Assembly (NCBI GenBank): GCA_936432065.2
Contig: OW386290.2
Span: 143,355,677-143,419,676 of the forward strand
Direction: 5' to 3'
DNA: 64,000 nucleotides
From: Rutpela maculata
Lineage: Eukaryota > Arthropoda > Insecta > Coleoptera > Cerambycidae
The notes under the pieces were generated by a model. It was not told where the DNA came from. It made no database searches and worked only from the letters and a program-made list of their open reading frames with translations. The translations under genes and the position numbers were made by a program. Every line of letters starts with the position of its first letter. Position 1 is the stretch's first letter. Shown here in pieces: positions 30,506 through 43,060 of the stretch.

Positions 30506-33330
30506 ATAATATTAATAATAATATTTATTTATACCAACAACATACAATATAGTATTACAGTAATTTATTCATATTTAAATATCTTATGTACAATACTTTG
30601 GTATTAACCTACGAAAATTGTGGATATAAATAAGGAAATTCGCGTAAGTTTTTAGTAAAATCTTGATTGCGAATCGTTGTTAGTCATAGCCATGCATTTC
30701 GAAGTACATTTTATAATGTTAATAAGTGTTTTTTTTCTCTGATTGAGGTAATTGAAGTATAAATAATAAAATTTAAAATTTAAATTAATTAACACATGTA
30801 CGATAAAATGTGTTAAATAAAATTTCTAAACCCCCTGATACCTAATATATTATATCTTAAAAACTAATAGAAATAGCCACATAATACCCCTGCATACATA
30901 TTATGCACCAGAAGTACGCCCATACTTATTTAAATAATGTAGAATATAGGTTTATACCTTGTGATTTAATCCATTTTTTTAGTTTTCCTTTGAATTTCTG
31001 AATATTTGGGGCATCTCTTGTTTGTTTATCTAACATGTTGAACAGTTTTTGCCCTATGTATACATAATACTTTTGTCCTATGCTTTTTGTCATTTTGCTG
31101 ATTTTGATGTCATCCTGGTGTTTTCCCCTAGTACTGTAATTATGTGCAAAATACTCATGGTTTTGTTTGTTTTTATATTGATATATAATGGTGACATAAC
31201 AATAAATTTGCCTTATATTAAAGAGTTCAGTATTTTGAAAAAGCGTTTCTGTTGGATAAAGCCTGTTTTTTTCATAAATTATTTTTAAGAACCGTTTCTG
31301 CAGATTTTGAAGTGGCGTTGAATACGTTACTCCTACTCCTCCCCAACCTATTAACCCATATCAGATGGACTCTACCAGTGCTTTATATATTGCTATTAAA
31401 TGTGGAATTTTTAGTATATTTTTAAGTTGTTTGAATTTATACAACAAACCTTTGACTTTTGAACAATATTTTGTATTTGATGTTGCCATCTTAGATGGCA
31501 ATCTATAATATATAAATTCTCAAATATTTTACTTTTTCTGCTGCATTGATATGGATAATTTTATTTTCCTGTGTTATGTCCAGTTTACTGAAATTTGGGA
31601 GATTACGACTGTATGACGATAGAGGTAAGTAAAAAGTTTTGTTGTAATTTATTGTCAGCTTTAGGCTATCAAATGCATGTTTTATTTGTTTTAGGTCCTG
31701 TTCAACTAAGTCTTTGAGAATGTCCCAAGTTGTTGCTTCATAAAATATAACTGTGTCATCTGCAAAAGAGATAATGGTTCCGGGAGTAGCAAGTGTAAGT
31801 ATATTGTTTATATAAACTGAGAAGAGTATGGGTCCTAGCACCGTTCCTTGTGGTACACCATATGTCACAATTTCGGATTCACTCAAAATATCACCAATTT
31901 TTACACATTGTATTCTATTATGTAAATAGCCTTTGAATAATTCTAGTGATATACCTTTGATACCAATGTCTTTTAATTTATTAATAAGTGTTTCGTGACA
32001 CACCGTGTCAAAGGCCTTCGCTAAGTCTAGGAAGACACATAACGAAGGCTTTGACTGGTCTACAGAGTTATACATAAGTGATGTCAATTTAGCTATTGCA
32101 TCATGTGCAGATTTTTTTTCTTGAAAGCCATATTGCTGCTCTGATATTATGTTATGTTTTTTAAAAAAGTGTGTCAATCTGGCCTTAAGAATTTTTTCAA
32201 AAATTTTACAGAAGTTTGATATCAGTGATATGGGTCTATAGTTTTCTACTAAATGTTTTTCTCCATTTTTATATAAAGGCGTTATGATTGCCTCTTTAAA
32301 ATGTTTTGGAAATATACCCGTACCTATTGCTGTATTAAATATATGACACAATGGTTTTGATATATAGTCTTTTAGATCTTTAATGGTTTCAGATTTGACA
32401 CCATCATTTCCAGGAGCCTTGTTATTTTTTAGTTGACTAATATATGTTTTAATTTCAGATTCACTTGTTGGTGCGATAAAAAAGGAGTCAGCTATTTTGG
32501 ACCCCGTTTGTATTGCAGGGCGTGCTTCAATTTGTTGTGCCAGTTTGTATCCCACATTTGCGTAATGTTTATTGTATATTTTCGCTATTTCTTTCTTATC
32601 TGTAATTTTACCCGTATTATTTGTAATAAATTTTATCTCAGTATTATTTTGTGTTTTTCTGTTTGTGATTCTTTTTACCATAAAGTCTTACTGTTTACCT
32701 CCTTATCATATATCAGGTTTGTTAGATAATTATTTTTTGCTTTTTTTACCAAATTATTTATTTTATTTCTATATGAGGTGTATTTTTTCTTAATTGCATC
32801 ATTATTAGGGTTTTTTAAACGTTCTTGGAAGAAAATATCCCGTTTATTTATAGAATTTTCTAAACCTGCAGTGATCCAAGGTTTTCTCAAGGTTTTCTCT
32901 TTCGAATCTTATTATTTATTTTGATACATTGAGTAGAATTGTGAATAACTGCATTTAATTTTTTTATAAATATTTCTGTGCAAACGTCAGGATTTTGGTT
33001 AACGTACACTTCATTCCAATTTTCATAATTTATGTTAATTAAAAGCTTTATTTTATCTATTTTTTATAATAATGATTGGTGTTATCTATATCTACAGACA
33101 GGTTTTTGTTCATATTAGTGGCTATATTTAGTAGGACTGTGTAGTGGTCAGTTATAGTCGTTTTTATTATTGCAGAGGTATTCTCATAATCTTCTGTGTT
33201 ACTAGACGTTTTTAAAAAAATATGATCTATGCATGATTTGGTGCGCATACTTTCAACTCTAGTATAATCATTTATCTGCGATACAAAACCATAAATTGTC
33301 CAATCGACTTTCGGCAGATTTTATGCACTT
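30506..33330 (-). mobile_element. CR1/jockey-like LINE, 5'-truncated
   Basis: The minus-strand element carries the end of an endonuclease, an RT and a 3' UTR (30506-30925) with an AT-rich AAT-type tail at about 30503-30533. Truncation at about 33330 removed ORF1 and most of the endonuclease. No target duplication was identified; TTTATACCAACA occurs on both sides of the tail (30480 and 30528), which may mark a local duplication. Confidence 0.75.
30926..33330 (-). pseudogene. LINE endonuclease-reverse transcriptase, broken
   Basis: The minus strand from 33330 reads INDYTRVESMRTKSCIDHIF, the C-terminal block of an APE-type endonuclease (Asp-His pair), continuing to about 32920. A stop/frameshift is followed by WITAGLENSINKRD (32890-32675). 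The main RT frame, 32681-31503 (392 residues), has NNKAPGNDGV near 87, ENYRPISLISNFCK near 146, motif A FLDLAKAFDTV near 217, motif B YGVPQGTVLGPILF near 274 and motif C FADD at 306-309. A frameshift near 31505 leads into LYKFKQLKNILKIPHL, then a stop and YGLIGWGGVGV, finishing with FNMLDKQTRDAP and a stop at 30926. Catalytic residues are kept but the copy has at least two breaks. Confidence 0.85.
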
Positions 33331-33659
33331 CCTTGAGAAAATCCTGGCACCATTTTCTTCCACTATTACAGAATCAAAGCAAATCAAAATTCGTAAAGGA
33401 ACACACAGAACATAACTCCAAAACAAGGCCTAAACAATAAACATGTCAGTTGTGGTGTGATGTTAGTGGCAGTAGGCGTTCTGGCAAATTCTGCCAACAT
33501 AAGTCCGGGATGTGTGACGTCACTCAGCCTCAAGGTCAAATGAGTGTTCAAATTGCCGTAATAAACGTTTATTTTTTTATTAAACACTGTGAGATTTATA
33601 TTTGAAACGGAGTTTCAAATGTTGGAGTTGAAAATGTACATATGGAACTCGATATAACA
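33331..33659. other. No gene seen
   Basis: It contains TGACGTCA near 33517 and a GC-richer stretch at 33450-33540, possibly an old regulatory or repeat segment. No recognised frame. Confidence 0.35.
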
Positions 33660-34868
33660 AAGTGTAACATGATATTTATTAAACAAATAAGAAATAAAGA
33701 AAATAATACACATTAGATAAATGGTGCCCATCAACTTGGATACATTTATTTATTCGCTTTATAAAGTTGTCATAACTACTTAACTGTTCGGTAATGTTGT
33801 TAAAGACATTTCGAATGTTTTCTTTAAATTGTTCTAAATTTTATGGCATAGGGCTATAACACCTCTTTCACATACCCCCATATGAAAAAATCTGGAACTG
33901 TGAGTTCTGGGGTTTAAGGAGGCCATGCTGAAGGACCTTCCTTTCCTATCCAACGATTTCCAAAGCTGGCATTCAGGGAATCTCTAGTTATCATAGCATA
34001 ATGAGGCGTAGCACCATCCTGTTAGAAATAGACCGTCTTCAACAAATTATCGTTATTATCAAGATGCGGAAAAAACAAAATTTCTACCATGCCCAAATAT
34101 GATGGGGCATTGAGAATTGAATTGTTACAGAAAAAGGACCGTAAATTTTTTGTTTTGATACCACACACCAAACTGTAACTTTTGGAGAGGATCTGACATA
34201 CTGATGGAAATTTCTGGGATTTTCTGATGCTCAAACTTTACAATTATGCTCATTCACCTTGCCATTTAAATGAAATGATGCTTCATCTGACATGATTAAC
34301 TTATCAAGAAAATTCTTATCTCTTTTACGTAAATTAAGAATTTCTCTACAAAATTGTAATCGTTTTGGAAAATCAGTTTCCTTTAATTCTTGATGAATCT
34401 GAATTTTATAAGCATTTAATTCTAACACATTTTTCGTAACATTATGAACAGTCATTTTCGGAATACCTGTTGAAGAAAAGAAAATTTTCTTGTAGAAGAC
34501 GAACGATCATATTGTGCCATTTCCAAAATGTCAATTGTATTATTAAACCTATTTTCGTTATTTAGAGTTCTTTTTTTACGGTCAATACAATGCGAATTCC
34601 AAAAGTTTCTGTACCCTTTTCTAATTGAATTTTTTGTTGGAGGTTCCATGTTAAACATGGTTCTAAATCTTCTTTGTGTTGTTTTGTAAGATTTAGTTTC
34701 AACAAAAAAGATTACACACTTAGCTTTTTCACTTAAAGTAAACATTTTTCTTAAAGTAACTCAAGTACCCGAGTTGTCAATAGTCTACTTTGTGAATCAT
34801 TATTTTTCTCGTAGCATTTCGATAAAACGTATTCATTTTAAAAGCTAATAAAACCATCACTCTGTATA
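33660..34868 (-). mobile_element. Mariner-type element, degenerate
   Basis: The transposase relic (33690-34745) is preceded on the minus strand by about 120 bp that begin CAGAGTGATGGTTTTAT next to a TA at 34869-34870. That wording recurs inverted at 26385. The 3' terminus is not clear. Together these give a roughly 1.2-kb element, the usual size for mariners. Confidence 0.65.
33690..34745 (-). pseudogene. Mariner-type transposase relic
   Basis: The first minus frame (34745-34452) gives FTLSEKAKCVIFFVETKSY, an N-terminal helix-turn-helix typical of this insect transposase family, and RRFRTMFNMEPPTKNSIRKG. The second (34455-34231) has RLQFCREILNLRKRDKNFLD then IMSDEASFHLNGKVNEHNC, with the first catalytic Asp. 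The third (34234-34022) has LNAPSYLGMVEI.FFPHLDN. It continues to QDGATPHYAM (second Asp), LNASFGNRWIGKEGPSAWPP and, after a stop, DFFIWGYVK. At least three frameshifts or stops occur. The order and spacing fit a complete but dead gene of about 340 codons. Confidence 0.8.
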
Positions 34869-35129
34869 ATTTCCATGACAAATATGGACTTTACTTTTTG
34901 GAAAGGGGAAATAATGGACTTAACTGTGGAAAAATATACAGAGTGTACATTTGAAATAACAAAGTTGCCATATCAACGAAAATACACTGTCATTTCCGGT
35001 TAAACCAAAAGTGAGCAAAAAAAGACGGCTACTCAGGAAATAAGTTATAAAAATTAGAAGACTGGCGAAAACCGCATTTCATCATCTCAACTATTTCAAA
35101 AGTTATATGGGTTCAAAAAGGGTAAAAAT
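34869..35129. repeat. Flank shared in inverse orientation with 26220-26386
   Basis: It includes ATGGACTTTACTTTTTGGAA, ATACAGAGTG (34935) and CATTTCCGGTTAAACC, all present inverted near 26260-26370. It probably belongs to another member of the same transposon family. Confidence 0.6.
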
Positions 35130-36736
35130 ATAATGGGGCATCCAATTTAAATGAAAACAAGTATTTATCGGGTTTTATCACAGATTTAAGAAGGTAAATA
35201 AACCGAACTGGGTTTTATTATTTCTTTTGTGCATACCAATTTATCTGCAGATAATATTTACTTAAAAAGATGCCTTCAAGTTATCTTTAAAGCAATTTGT
35301 TAAACCTCTTTGCCCTTTAAGACCTATTGGTTCTATAGCCACTTAATTGCTGCATTATTCAAAACCACAATAAACTCATTAAGTTTTATAGTGGATTTTA
35401 AATATTTTAAGTTTTGTGGTAGACATCTATAAATCTTTAGGTTTTATGGGAATTTTAAAATATGGTCTTTAAATACTCCTTATGATCAAACAATAAAACT
35501 AACAACTCTTAAGTAGTCTTACCCTTATTATGTGTTATCATAAATACTATTTGCTTTTAACGATAAAGCACTTATAAATTCTTTGATTCCCCCACTTACG
35601 CTTTTAAACTTTGATAGACGGTGCATATAACGCATAGTAAACGCCATTTTGTGATTGCTGATTCTAGTTTAAACAGTGCAGTGCGGCGCAGAAAAGCATT
35701 TTAGGTACCTTACTTAAAGTAAAAGTCAAATATTTTAGATAAATACTTGACGATTAAGAAAAGTGCTCGTTTTAAAAATGCTAAGTACATTTGGATTAGA
35801 GATAGTCAGAGACAAATCTTAAGGGTTTTAAAGAAGAGTAGTAAGGCTGAGTAAAGTCTTACAGGCTTTAAAATAGTAATAAAGTGGAGCAATTGGAATT
35901 TAACAAAACCTTTTGTTTTATAAAAATATTTCCTAAAGCCACAAACTCTTAATAGGGTATTCTATTAAAATAAATGGTTTTATTAATTTTTTAGCAAAGT
36001 TTTTTTGCTGTTAACTATGGCAGGCATGTTTGAACAAAGATGGACAACAGTGTTTAGTTATATTTCTCTTATTCTTACTGTTTATATTTAGCTTGCACTA
36101 TCTAAAATGTGTTAATATGCCCAAAATCATACTGAGTAAGCTAAAACCAGGGTTACTATTTTTTTTATTAATTGTAAATAATAATTAATAAGCTGACAAA
36201 TTAAAGGCGCGTGATTTTTTAAAAGTTTTTTGATATACTTTATCAATAAAGTGGTCTGCGTTGACAATTTTTTGATACTAGGTTGTTTATTAATATCAAA
36301 TTTTAAAACGTAAGAACATGCAGATATTTCAATCGAGGCAGACATATTTTATTACTTGGCGACATTTTCTGATTTAGACAGTTTAAGTGCAACAAGTTTT
36401 CGACAAATTATTAAAGACACAATTATTTATGTTCTCAAAGCAGGCTTAAAATTTGATTGCAAGTACTAACGGTTTTAAGAAGATTTTATAAAAGGTTTTA
36501 TGGTAGATTTGTAAACATCTTGCAGATTTGGGTTCTAAAGTACTGTTGGCTTTATTGATAGTTTTAAGGAAGATATTTATAACCTTTATACAAGGTCTTT
36601 TTTGGTTTTATGTCGGGTTTATTGTAGCTTTTAAGAGGTTATCTAGTATAAACAGTTTTACGATCAGTTTTATTATATAGACTTAATAACCTCTTGTAGA
36701 TTGTGATAAAACTTAAATTGTTACTTGAGCACCCTG
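35130..36736. mobile_element. Possible diverged TIR element, GGTTTTA-rich
   Basis: The right end is CACCCTG followed by TATA (36731-36740). Its complement CAGGGTGCTCAAGTAACAAT resembles GGGGCATCCAATTTAA at 35131 only loosely, and both ends then have GTTTTATCACA.AT. The interior repeats short GGTTTTA/TTTTAAG words many times in both halves. No transposase is seen. Boundaries are tentative. Confidence 0.35.
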
Positions 36737-37218
36737 TATAATTGACAGTTTGACAATTGACAGCATTGAAGTTACCTCGAAAAATAATAGGGATATTTGA
36801 AATTTGCAAATGGCGTAGGTATGTGATACCATTATGTAAGGAAATAAGGTGCGCTTACGCGCAGCCTTTGAGATCAACCAATCAGCCATTAAATAGCGGT
36901 AAATTTAAAATGTAATGAAATTTATGATCTAGTAAAAGATTTATGAAATACTGAACAATAAGTTCATATAAAAAATAACATGAATGAATATAGAAATTCC
37001 CTGGTATAATGAAAGTCTTTATTACTGCTGTGTACTTTGTATAGCAGTTCTTGCCGAGTGATGAGCAAATGGACAATATATCAAATAAGTTATACACGTA
37101 AGGCCTATTGAGAATGTATATAGAAGTATCGATGATTTTTGCGAAATCATAAGATTCACACGATCCATGTCGAGCCCAAAATCTACCATAATCTACCATC
37201 TATTAACAATAATAAAAA
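36737..37218. other. No gene seen
   Basis: Begins with TTGACAGTTTGACAATTGAC, a short internal direct repeat, then AT-rich sequence without recognised frames. Confidence 0.4.
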
Positions 37219-37937
37219 CCGCTGCCCAAGGAATCACTACTTCCACATCCAGATTCTCTATCCAAGTCACTCACAACGAAAAAACTTTGTATGTGAAAAT
37301 AATTATTTATGGAACTTTAATAATATAATATTTGAAATCCTCTACCCCAAAAACCCATAAAACGATACCCCACATCGGTAGTGGGGTGGGGGTGGTGATA
37401 GGGGGGTGGTAGTGGGGGGTGGATGAAGTAAAAAAATATTTTGAGGTTTCTGCATGGTTCCTTTACATATACTAAATCACAATTTTTTGTCATCCCCTTT
37501 AATAAGGAGGTGGGGGTGGTAATGGGGGTGGCTAATGCCAAAAATTTTTTTGAGACCTTAGCTTCTCTTGTATATACTAAATACCAATTTTATGGACTCT
37601 TACCTGCTTGATTTACCCATTTACCCCAAATTTACCCCAATTTACCCCCCAACCCTTCAACGGAACAAGATTAAAATATAATCTAGTTCTAGATCTCGTT
37701 AAAGTACATATGTGTACCAAATTTCAAGTCAATATCTTAAACGGTTCCAGAGTAAACGTGCGCACAAAAAAAAAGTTACAGACAGACCGACAGACCGACA
37801 GACCGACAGACAGACAGAAAATTTTTTTTCGCTCAAACTTAAAATCTCGACGTTTCATGACATTTTAAGCCTATTTGGACAATAAAATTTTTTAAAAATT
37901 TTTTTGTCGTTACTATACTTCCACTGGACGTGGAAGT
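37219..37937 (+). mobile_element. H1 hairpin-ended repeat, full-length reference copy
   Basis: It starts CCGCTGCCCAAGGAATCACT then ACTTCCACATCCAG, and ends with the stem-loop CTTCCACTGGACGTGGAAG (37919-37937). ACTTCCAC is thus present near one end and, inverted, inside the terminal hairpin of the other. It contains a GGGTGGGGGTGGTGATAGGG block, the CATTTACCCCAAATTTACCC block and an array of GACCGACA/GACA units at about 37781-37819. No protein is encoded. The family resembles Helentron-associated non-autonomous elements in design; it lacks any transposase or helicase. Confidence 0.75.
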
Positions 37938-38574
37938 AAAATGAAAACAATTAGTCACTTATTACGCGACTTTACCAATATGCTTTTATTAAATCTGAGT
38001 GGTTTCTACTAAAGCTCATTTGCTAGCACTCAGCGATGTTACGATGTTATATAAATGGAAACACGTTTTTTTAAAATAGAATGTCGACCCAAAGAAATAA
38101 AAGAACATACATTATTACTTAATACTAGGATGGATGATATCGTGCAGATTTTAATGTACATTGGAAATCGCTCGTTTGTATGTATAAGGCCTCTAATGGA
38201 TATGGAGTCATATGTTCCACTCCTGACTGATTATGGGAATAATAGGAAAACGATGGGAATTTCAGTTTATCTACATCATTAACTCAGTTTACTTGACGTA
38301 TCACCAATATTTATGTACTAAATAGAAGCCGAAGCTTTGTGTTTTTGCGGAAAATTCATACTATTAACGATTGTTGGTGACGTCATAGTTATTTATCATA
38401 TGAAAGGGTTCAGCATGTGCCCAGATAGTAGACTTCGGAAAGGCTGAATCAGAGAAGACTTTTATGAGTTGTTTAGGAAGACAATTACAATAATCCCAAT
38501 GAAAAAGACTTATTAATTTGTCACCAAGTATAATGTGTCCATGATAGAACTCAACTATATTTGTAAACTTTCTT
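37938..38574. other. No gene recognised
   Basis: A 75-residue plus frame with an ATG start (38055-38282) lies just after TATATAAATGG. I recognise no motif in it and give it low weight. Confidence 0.3.
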
Positions 38575-41500
38575 TCTTGGCTATTTTCAAGATTGCGATT
38601 TACTATACAAGGTGTTCGAAAATGAAGAAAATATAAAATTTTTCCACAAGTAAAGTCGAGTCAATGAAGCCTAAAAATCGTCAAAACCTCGTAACTCTCA
38701 GCAACAGCTCCGGTTTTGATCATTTTTTTTAAATGTGTGTTTTGTAATATTATTCAAAATCAGAAACATTCCAAGTGGCGTAAATAATTATTTATATTGT
38801 TTAAACAATAATAACAATATTTACAAAAAAATATATTTAAAAAAAATTCTTTCGCGATATTTATAAAACATTGTTTTTATTGAAAATTTAAGTTCAAAAA
38901 TGTTTCTCACAGTCGGGGTTGATAATTATTTATATTGTTTAAAAAATAATAACAACTTTCATGGGAGAAATCTATTTTTTTATGTTTTTTTTCCCGATAT
39001 TCATGAAAAAGTTAATTTGGTCCAGCGTTCGAAGTTTTTTCGCTCAGAATTCTTTCGGATAAAACCGATTGGCGTAAAATTTGGACAGTAATTAGGAAAT
39101 GGCTCAAGGAACAAAAGTTATATAGTGCCGATGTGTGCTTGGGTGGAAATTCTCGTGGTGGAAATTATTATGTTCAAAGTAACTACAGAAGTGGAATGAA
39201 TTCTAAGCAATAAAGGTTCTATGAAATTTTTTCGATGAGTCAATACTTTTTGAGTTATTCGTAATTGAAAATGTTGATTTTTCATCTAAAAAATGCATGT
39301 TTTAGAACGATATTTCACTAATAACTCGAAAACTACGTTTTACCAAAAAAATTATTATAAGCAAAAATGAAGCCTGCAAAATAATAAATCGATTGTTTTT
39401 TTTATTCCTGTAATGCAATACGAACCGAGTTATGGCTCGTTGAAAGTGACTTTTTGTTCGTCGAAAACTGAATTCGATCCTTTCAACGCTAAATAAGGGA
39501 AAAACGGAAAATTTTTGGAGGAAAACATATAAGACATTTTTAAAAGTACTTGAAAACATCTTTAAATTGAACTTCGGTAAAAGCCGTTAGCATAAAAACT
39601 AACGGGGTTATGATGAAAATAAAATCAGCAATGAAACCAATGGCTTCACAGCAAGAATTGAAATTGAACGTAATCCATTTACAATTTACTTTATTTAAGT
39701 ACTAAAAATATGTTCTAGAAGTTTGGCCGGTTTAAGATGCCTATAATTGAAAAAAGTTTGATTCAAATTTGAAATGATTTTTGAAATTTTTAAAAAAATT
39801 TTCATTTTTTTACAATAATTCAAAGACTAAAGAAGATACGTAAAAATGAGTACAAATTTTAGAAGCCGGCACAATATTACTGTACGGAGCTGCTAAAGAG
39901 ATACAGTTAATAAAATTGAGCCGTGTTGAAGACTTATCAGCGTTTCTCGAGCAGATGTTTTTCAGTGATAACTTCCTTAATTTTTAAGCTATTCAATCGC
40001 TTCAAAAATCATTTTACAAGGAACTTTAAGGGCTACAGGGCGTGTAAAGTTGAACTTCCTTGAACCTTTCGCTTTTATTTTTGAGTTTAAAGGGCTCGGG
40101 GAAGGAGGTCATCGCATTCAAATGCAAACTTATCTCAATTAATTTTTATCCTAGAGAAATAAAAAAAAAAAAAATCAGTAAAAAAAAAACTTAAATTTTT
40201 GGTACTCTAGCATTTTTTACGTATTTTCTTTAGTCTTTGAATTATTGTGAAAAAATCATTTCAAATTTGAATTAAACCTTTTTTTTTCAAATATAGGCAT
40301 CCTAAACCGGTCAAACTTCTAAAACATATTGTTAGTACTTAAATAAAGTAAATTGTAAATGGATTACGTTCTATTTCAATTCTTGCGGTGAATCCATTGA
40401 TTTCATTGCTGATTTTTGCTCCGAAAAAAAAAAAAAAGAAACAACTATTTTATTTTCATCATAAATCCGTTAGTATTTATGCTAACGACTCTTACCGAAG
40501 TTCATTTTAAAGGTCTTTTCAAGTACTTTTAAAAACGTCTTATATGTTTTCCTCAAAAAAATTTCCGTTTTCCCCTTATTTAACGTTCGAATTCAGTTTT
40601 CAACGAACAAAAAGTCACTTTCAACTCATAACCCGGTTCGTATGGCATCTACAGAAATAAAAAAAAACAATCGATTTATTATTTTGTAGGCTTATAATAA
40701 TTTTTTTGGTAAAACGTAAAGTTTTCGAGTTATTAGTGCAAAATCGTTCTAAAACATGCATTTTTTAGAATAAAAATCAACATTTTCAATCAAGAATAAC
40801 TCAAAAAGTATTGACTCATCTAAAAAATTTCATAGAATATTTATTGCTTAGAATTCATTCCTCTTCTGTAGTTACTTTGAACATAATAATTTCCACCCCC
40901 GAGAAGGGGTGGCATCCACCCCCAGGGTAAAAGCATACATCAGCGCTATATAACTTTTGTTCCTTGAGCCATTCCCTAAGTACTGTCCAAATTTTACGTC
41001 AATCGGTTTTATCCGAAAGAATTCTGAGCGAAAAACCTTCGAACACTGGACCAAATTAACTTTTTCATGAATATCGGGAAAAAAAACATAAAAAAATTGA
41101 TTTTTCCTGTAAAAGTTGTTATTATTGCTTAATAGTCTAGGTGCCCGCGTACATAAATGCAATTTATACATATCTTCGTATAACTTCTTGTACGGCATAA
41201 TTGCGCCTAGTCTGTCACTTTTTTCCTTTGCGAGAATTTTCGTAAATGCGGCGTTCCTCCTCGGCATGAAAAAGACGATTTCCACACGTCGGACTGGAAA
41301 ATCGGCAAATATATTTTGTCCGACAATTCGAAAATTGGATTCTACATATTTTTATTAAGCAATCTTGAAAAAATCAGCTGGTTATCAATAAATGTTTTAA
41401 AGTTATGTTATGTTATGTTTAGGGTGGTAGACACCCTTAACGTTCCAAAATTTTTGTCGGACAGTTTGTAGAAATATATAGAATATATATGTAGAATCCA

Positions 41501-42065
41501 ATTCTCAAATTGTCAGACAAAATATATTTGCCGATTTCCAGTCCGACGCGTGGAAGTTCAAAAATGTTTCTGATGATAATTATCAACCCCGACTGTGAGA
41601 AACATTTTTGAACTTAAATTTTCAATAAAAACAATTCAATGTTTTATAAATATCGCGAAAAAAATGTTTAAAATACATTTTTTTGTAAATATTGTTATTA
41701 TTGTTTAAACAATATAAATAGTTATTTGCGCTACTTGGGAGGTTTCTGATTTTGAATAATATTAAAAAACACACATTTAAAAAAAAGAATGATCAATATT
41801 GCTGAGAATTAAGAAGTGAAAACCTTCATTGACTCGACTATATCTTTAATGAACATACTCAAATCGTATGAAGAGCTATTAATTATTGAATATATGGATG
41901 AAACTTTGTATTCGCACTGCCTTTGGTATTATTTGCAAGCTTTCTTCATAAGATTTGATTATATTTATTAAAAGAAAGGTACTTCTTGACTCTTGGTAAA
42001 ATTATATACTTCCTTAATTTCCGAACACCATATATAGTAAATTGTAATCCTGAGAATGGTTAAGA
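38575..42065. repeat. 3.5-kb inverted repeat with small loop
   Basis: The arms run from 38575 to about 39860 and from about 40190 to 42065. Matching landmarks: GATTTACTATACAAGGTGTT (38600) with its complement near 42030; CTCACAGTCGGGGTTGATAA (38909) with the complement near 41580; AGAATTCTTTCGGATAAAAC (39046) with the complement near 41010; and ATTCAAAGACTAAAGAA (39819) with the complement near 40232. The right arm has an extra ~450 bp (41130-41575), itself palindromic. The loop is about 39870-40190. No gene recognised. Confidence 0.85.
41276..41560. repeat. Inverted repeat inserted in the right arm
   Basis: Arms at 41276-41350 and 41488-41560 share CGATTTCCACACGTCGGACT and AATATATTTTGTCCGACAAT or their complements. 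The left 38.6-kb arm lacks this segment, so it was inserted after the large palindrome formed. Nearby, the minus strand 41285-41130 reads MPRRNAAFTKILAKEKSD with no stop; it is unrecognised but has a protein-like composition. Confidence 0.75.
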
Positions 42066-42855
42066 CCTTTTCAGCATAAGTAAAAGATTTTATAAAGAAT
42101 GTCTTTTTATAAAAAAAAAAAACAGAAATGAAAAAAATTACAAGTATAGTTAAGTTAACCCGTTCACTGAATAAACCATAACTAACTTGTCTGTACTTTT
42201 AGCGCATTTTAGTGAATATCAGTAATGATAAAAAGTGCAAGATTCGTTGGAATTATTTCAGCGCTAATGCTTACATAAAAATATTCCTTTGCAACTTGAA
42301 CAGTATATCCACACAGTTATTCGTTGAAATTATTTTAGCGTTAATGCTTACATAAAAATATTCCTTTGAAACTTGAATTGATATCCACGGTTCAAGTTCT
42401 ATTTAAGACTAATTTTATATTTCGACACCTACGTGCTGAAGCCAAGGTAATTTCATTCTTACATGAATTAAGTACTTGCTAAGCCTCCAGCTGTTACTGG
42501 TGCTGGCTCGGAACGAACTTTGTGTTTATAATAAACTTATGCACCAAGAGGCATATACTTGCAAAGATGAGTTTAATATTATTTTAAATGCCGATTAACT
42601 ATTTATCTTTCTCGCTGTTATTCTGTTTGAAGTTACTGCAGCATAAGCAGCAAAGGCGCGAGGTTATGTTATATACCACAAATGGGTTAATAAAAGTTGC
42701 ATCAAAGTTTGTTTATAGTGTAGTTGCAAAGTCTCAAAACTAACGCGAGGTTAGAAGTCTTTAGATGAGAAATAAATTATTTACCTATGTGCTAGTAAAA
42801 TTTTAGCGCTCTTAAGAGATTTTCCAACGCTTTTTTGATGTTACGTTCTATTTGG
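42066..42855. other. No gene seen; local direct repeat
   Basis: ATTTCAGCGCTAATGCTTAC and the following ~25 bp recur about 70 bp apart (42256 and 42326), with TTCGTTGGAATTATTT and TTCGTTGAAATTATTT before them. The rest is unassigned. Confidence 0.5.
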
Positions 42856-43060
42856 TTAATCTGAGTAGTCGGAAATCAGAAGCCACAAATTAGGAAACTC
42901 GAAGACACGAGGCCTCGCTTTGTAAACTTTATTTTGAATGGTGTTCCAAAAATAAAAATCAAGCGAGGTAATATCCGGAGATCTGGGAGGCCACTCGATT
43001 AAAGCGCTGTTTCGCCTTATCCATTTTGAGGAACATTTACATTCAGCCATCGTCGGACAA
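42856..43060 (-). pseudogene. C-terminal fragment of a mariner-type transposase
   Basis: The minus frame reads ALIEWPPRSPDITSLDFYFW then NTIQNKVYKARP. WPPRSPD..LDF.W is the block carrying the third acidic catalytic residue in mariner/IS630 enzymes, followed by the usual KVY. Everything N-terminal to about 20 residues before this block is missing. It does not derive from either of the other two transposase relics here, since both differ or lack this block. Confidence 0.75.

Noticed and set aside
37781..37819. Regular GACCGACA/GACA units that could suggest a CRISPR-like array
   Set aside because: The units are 4-8 bp microsatellite repeats without spacers and belong to the H1 repeat.
38055..38282. 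75-residue plus frame after a TATA-like word
   Set aside because: No motif, no homologous second copy seen, AT-rich surroundings; could be chance.
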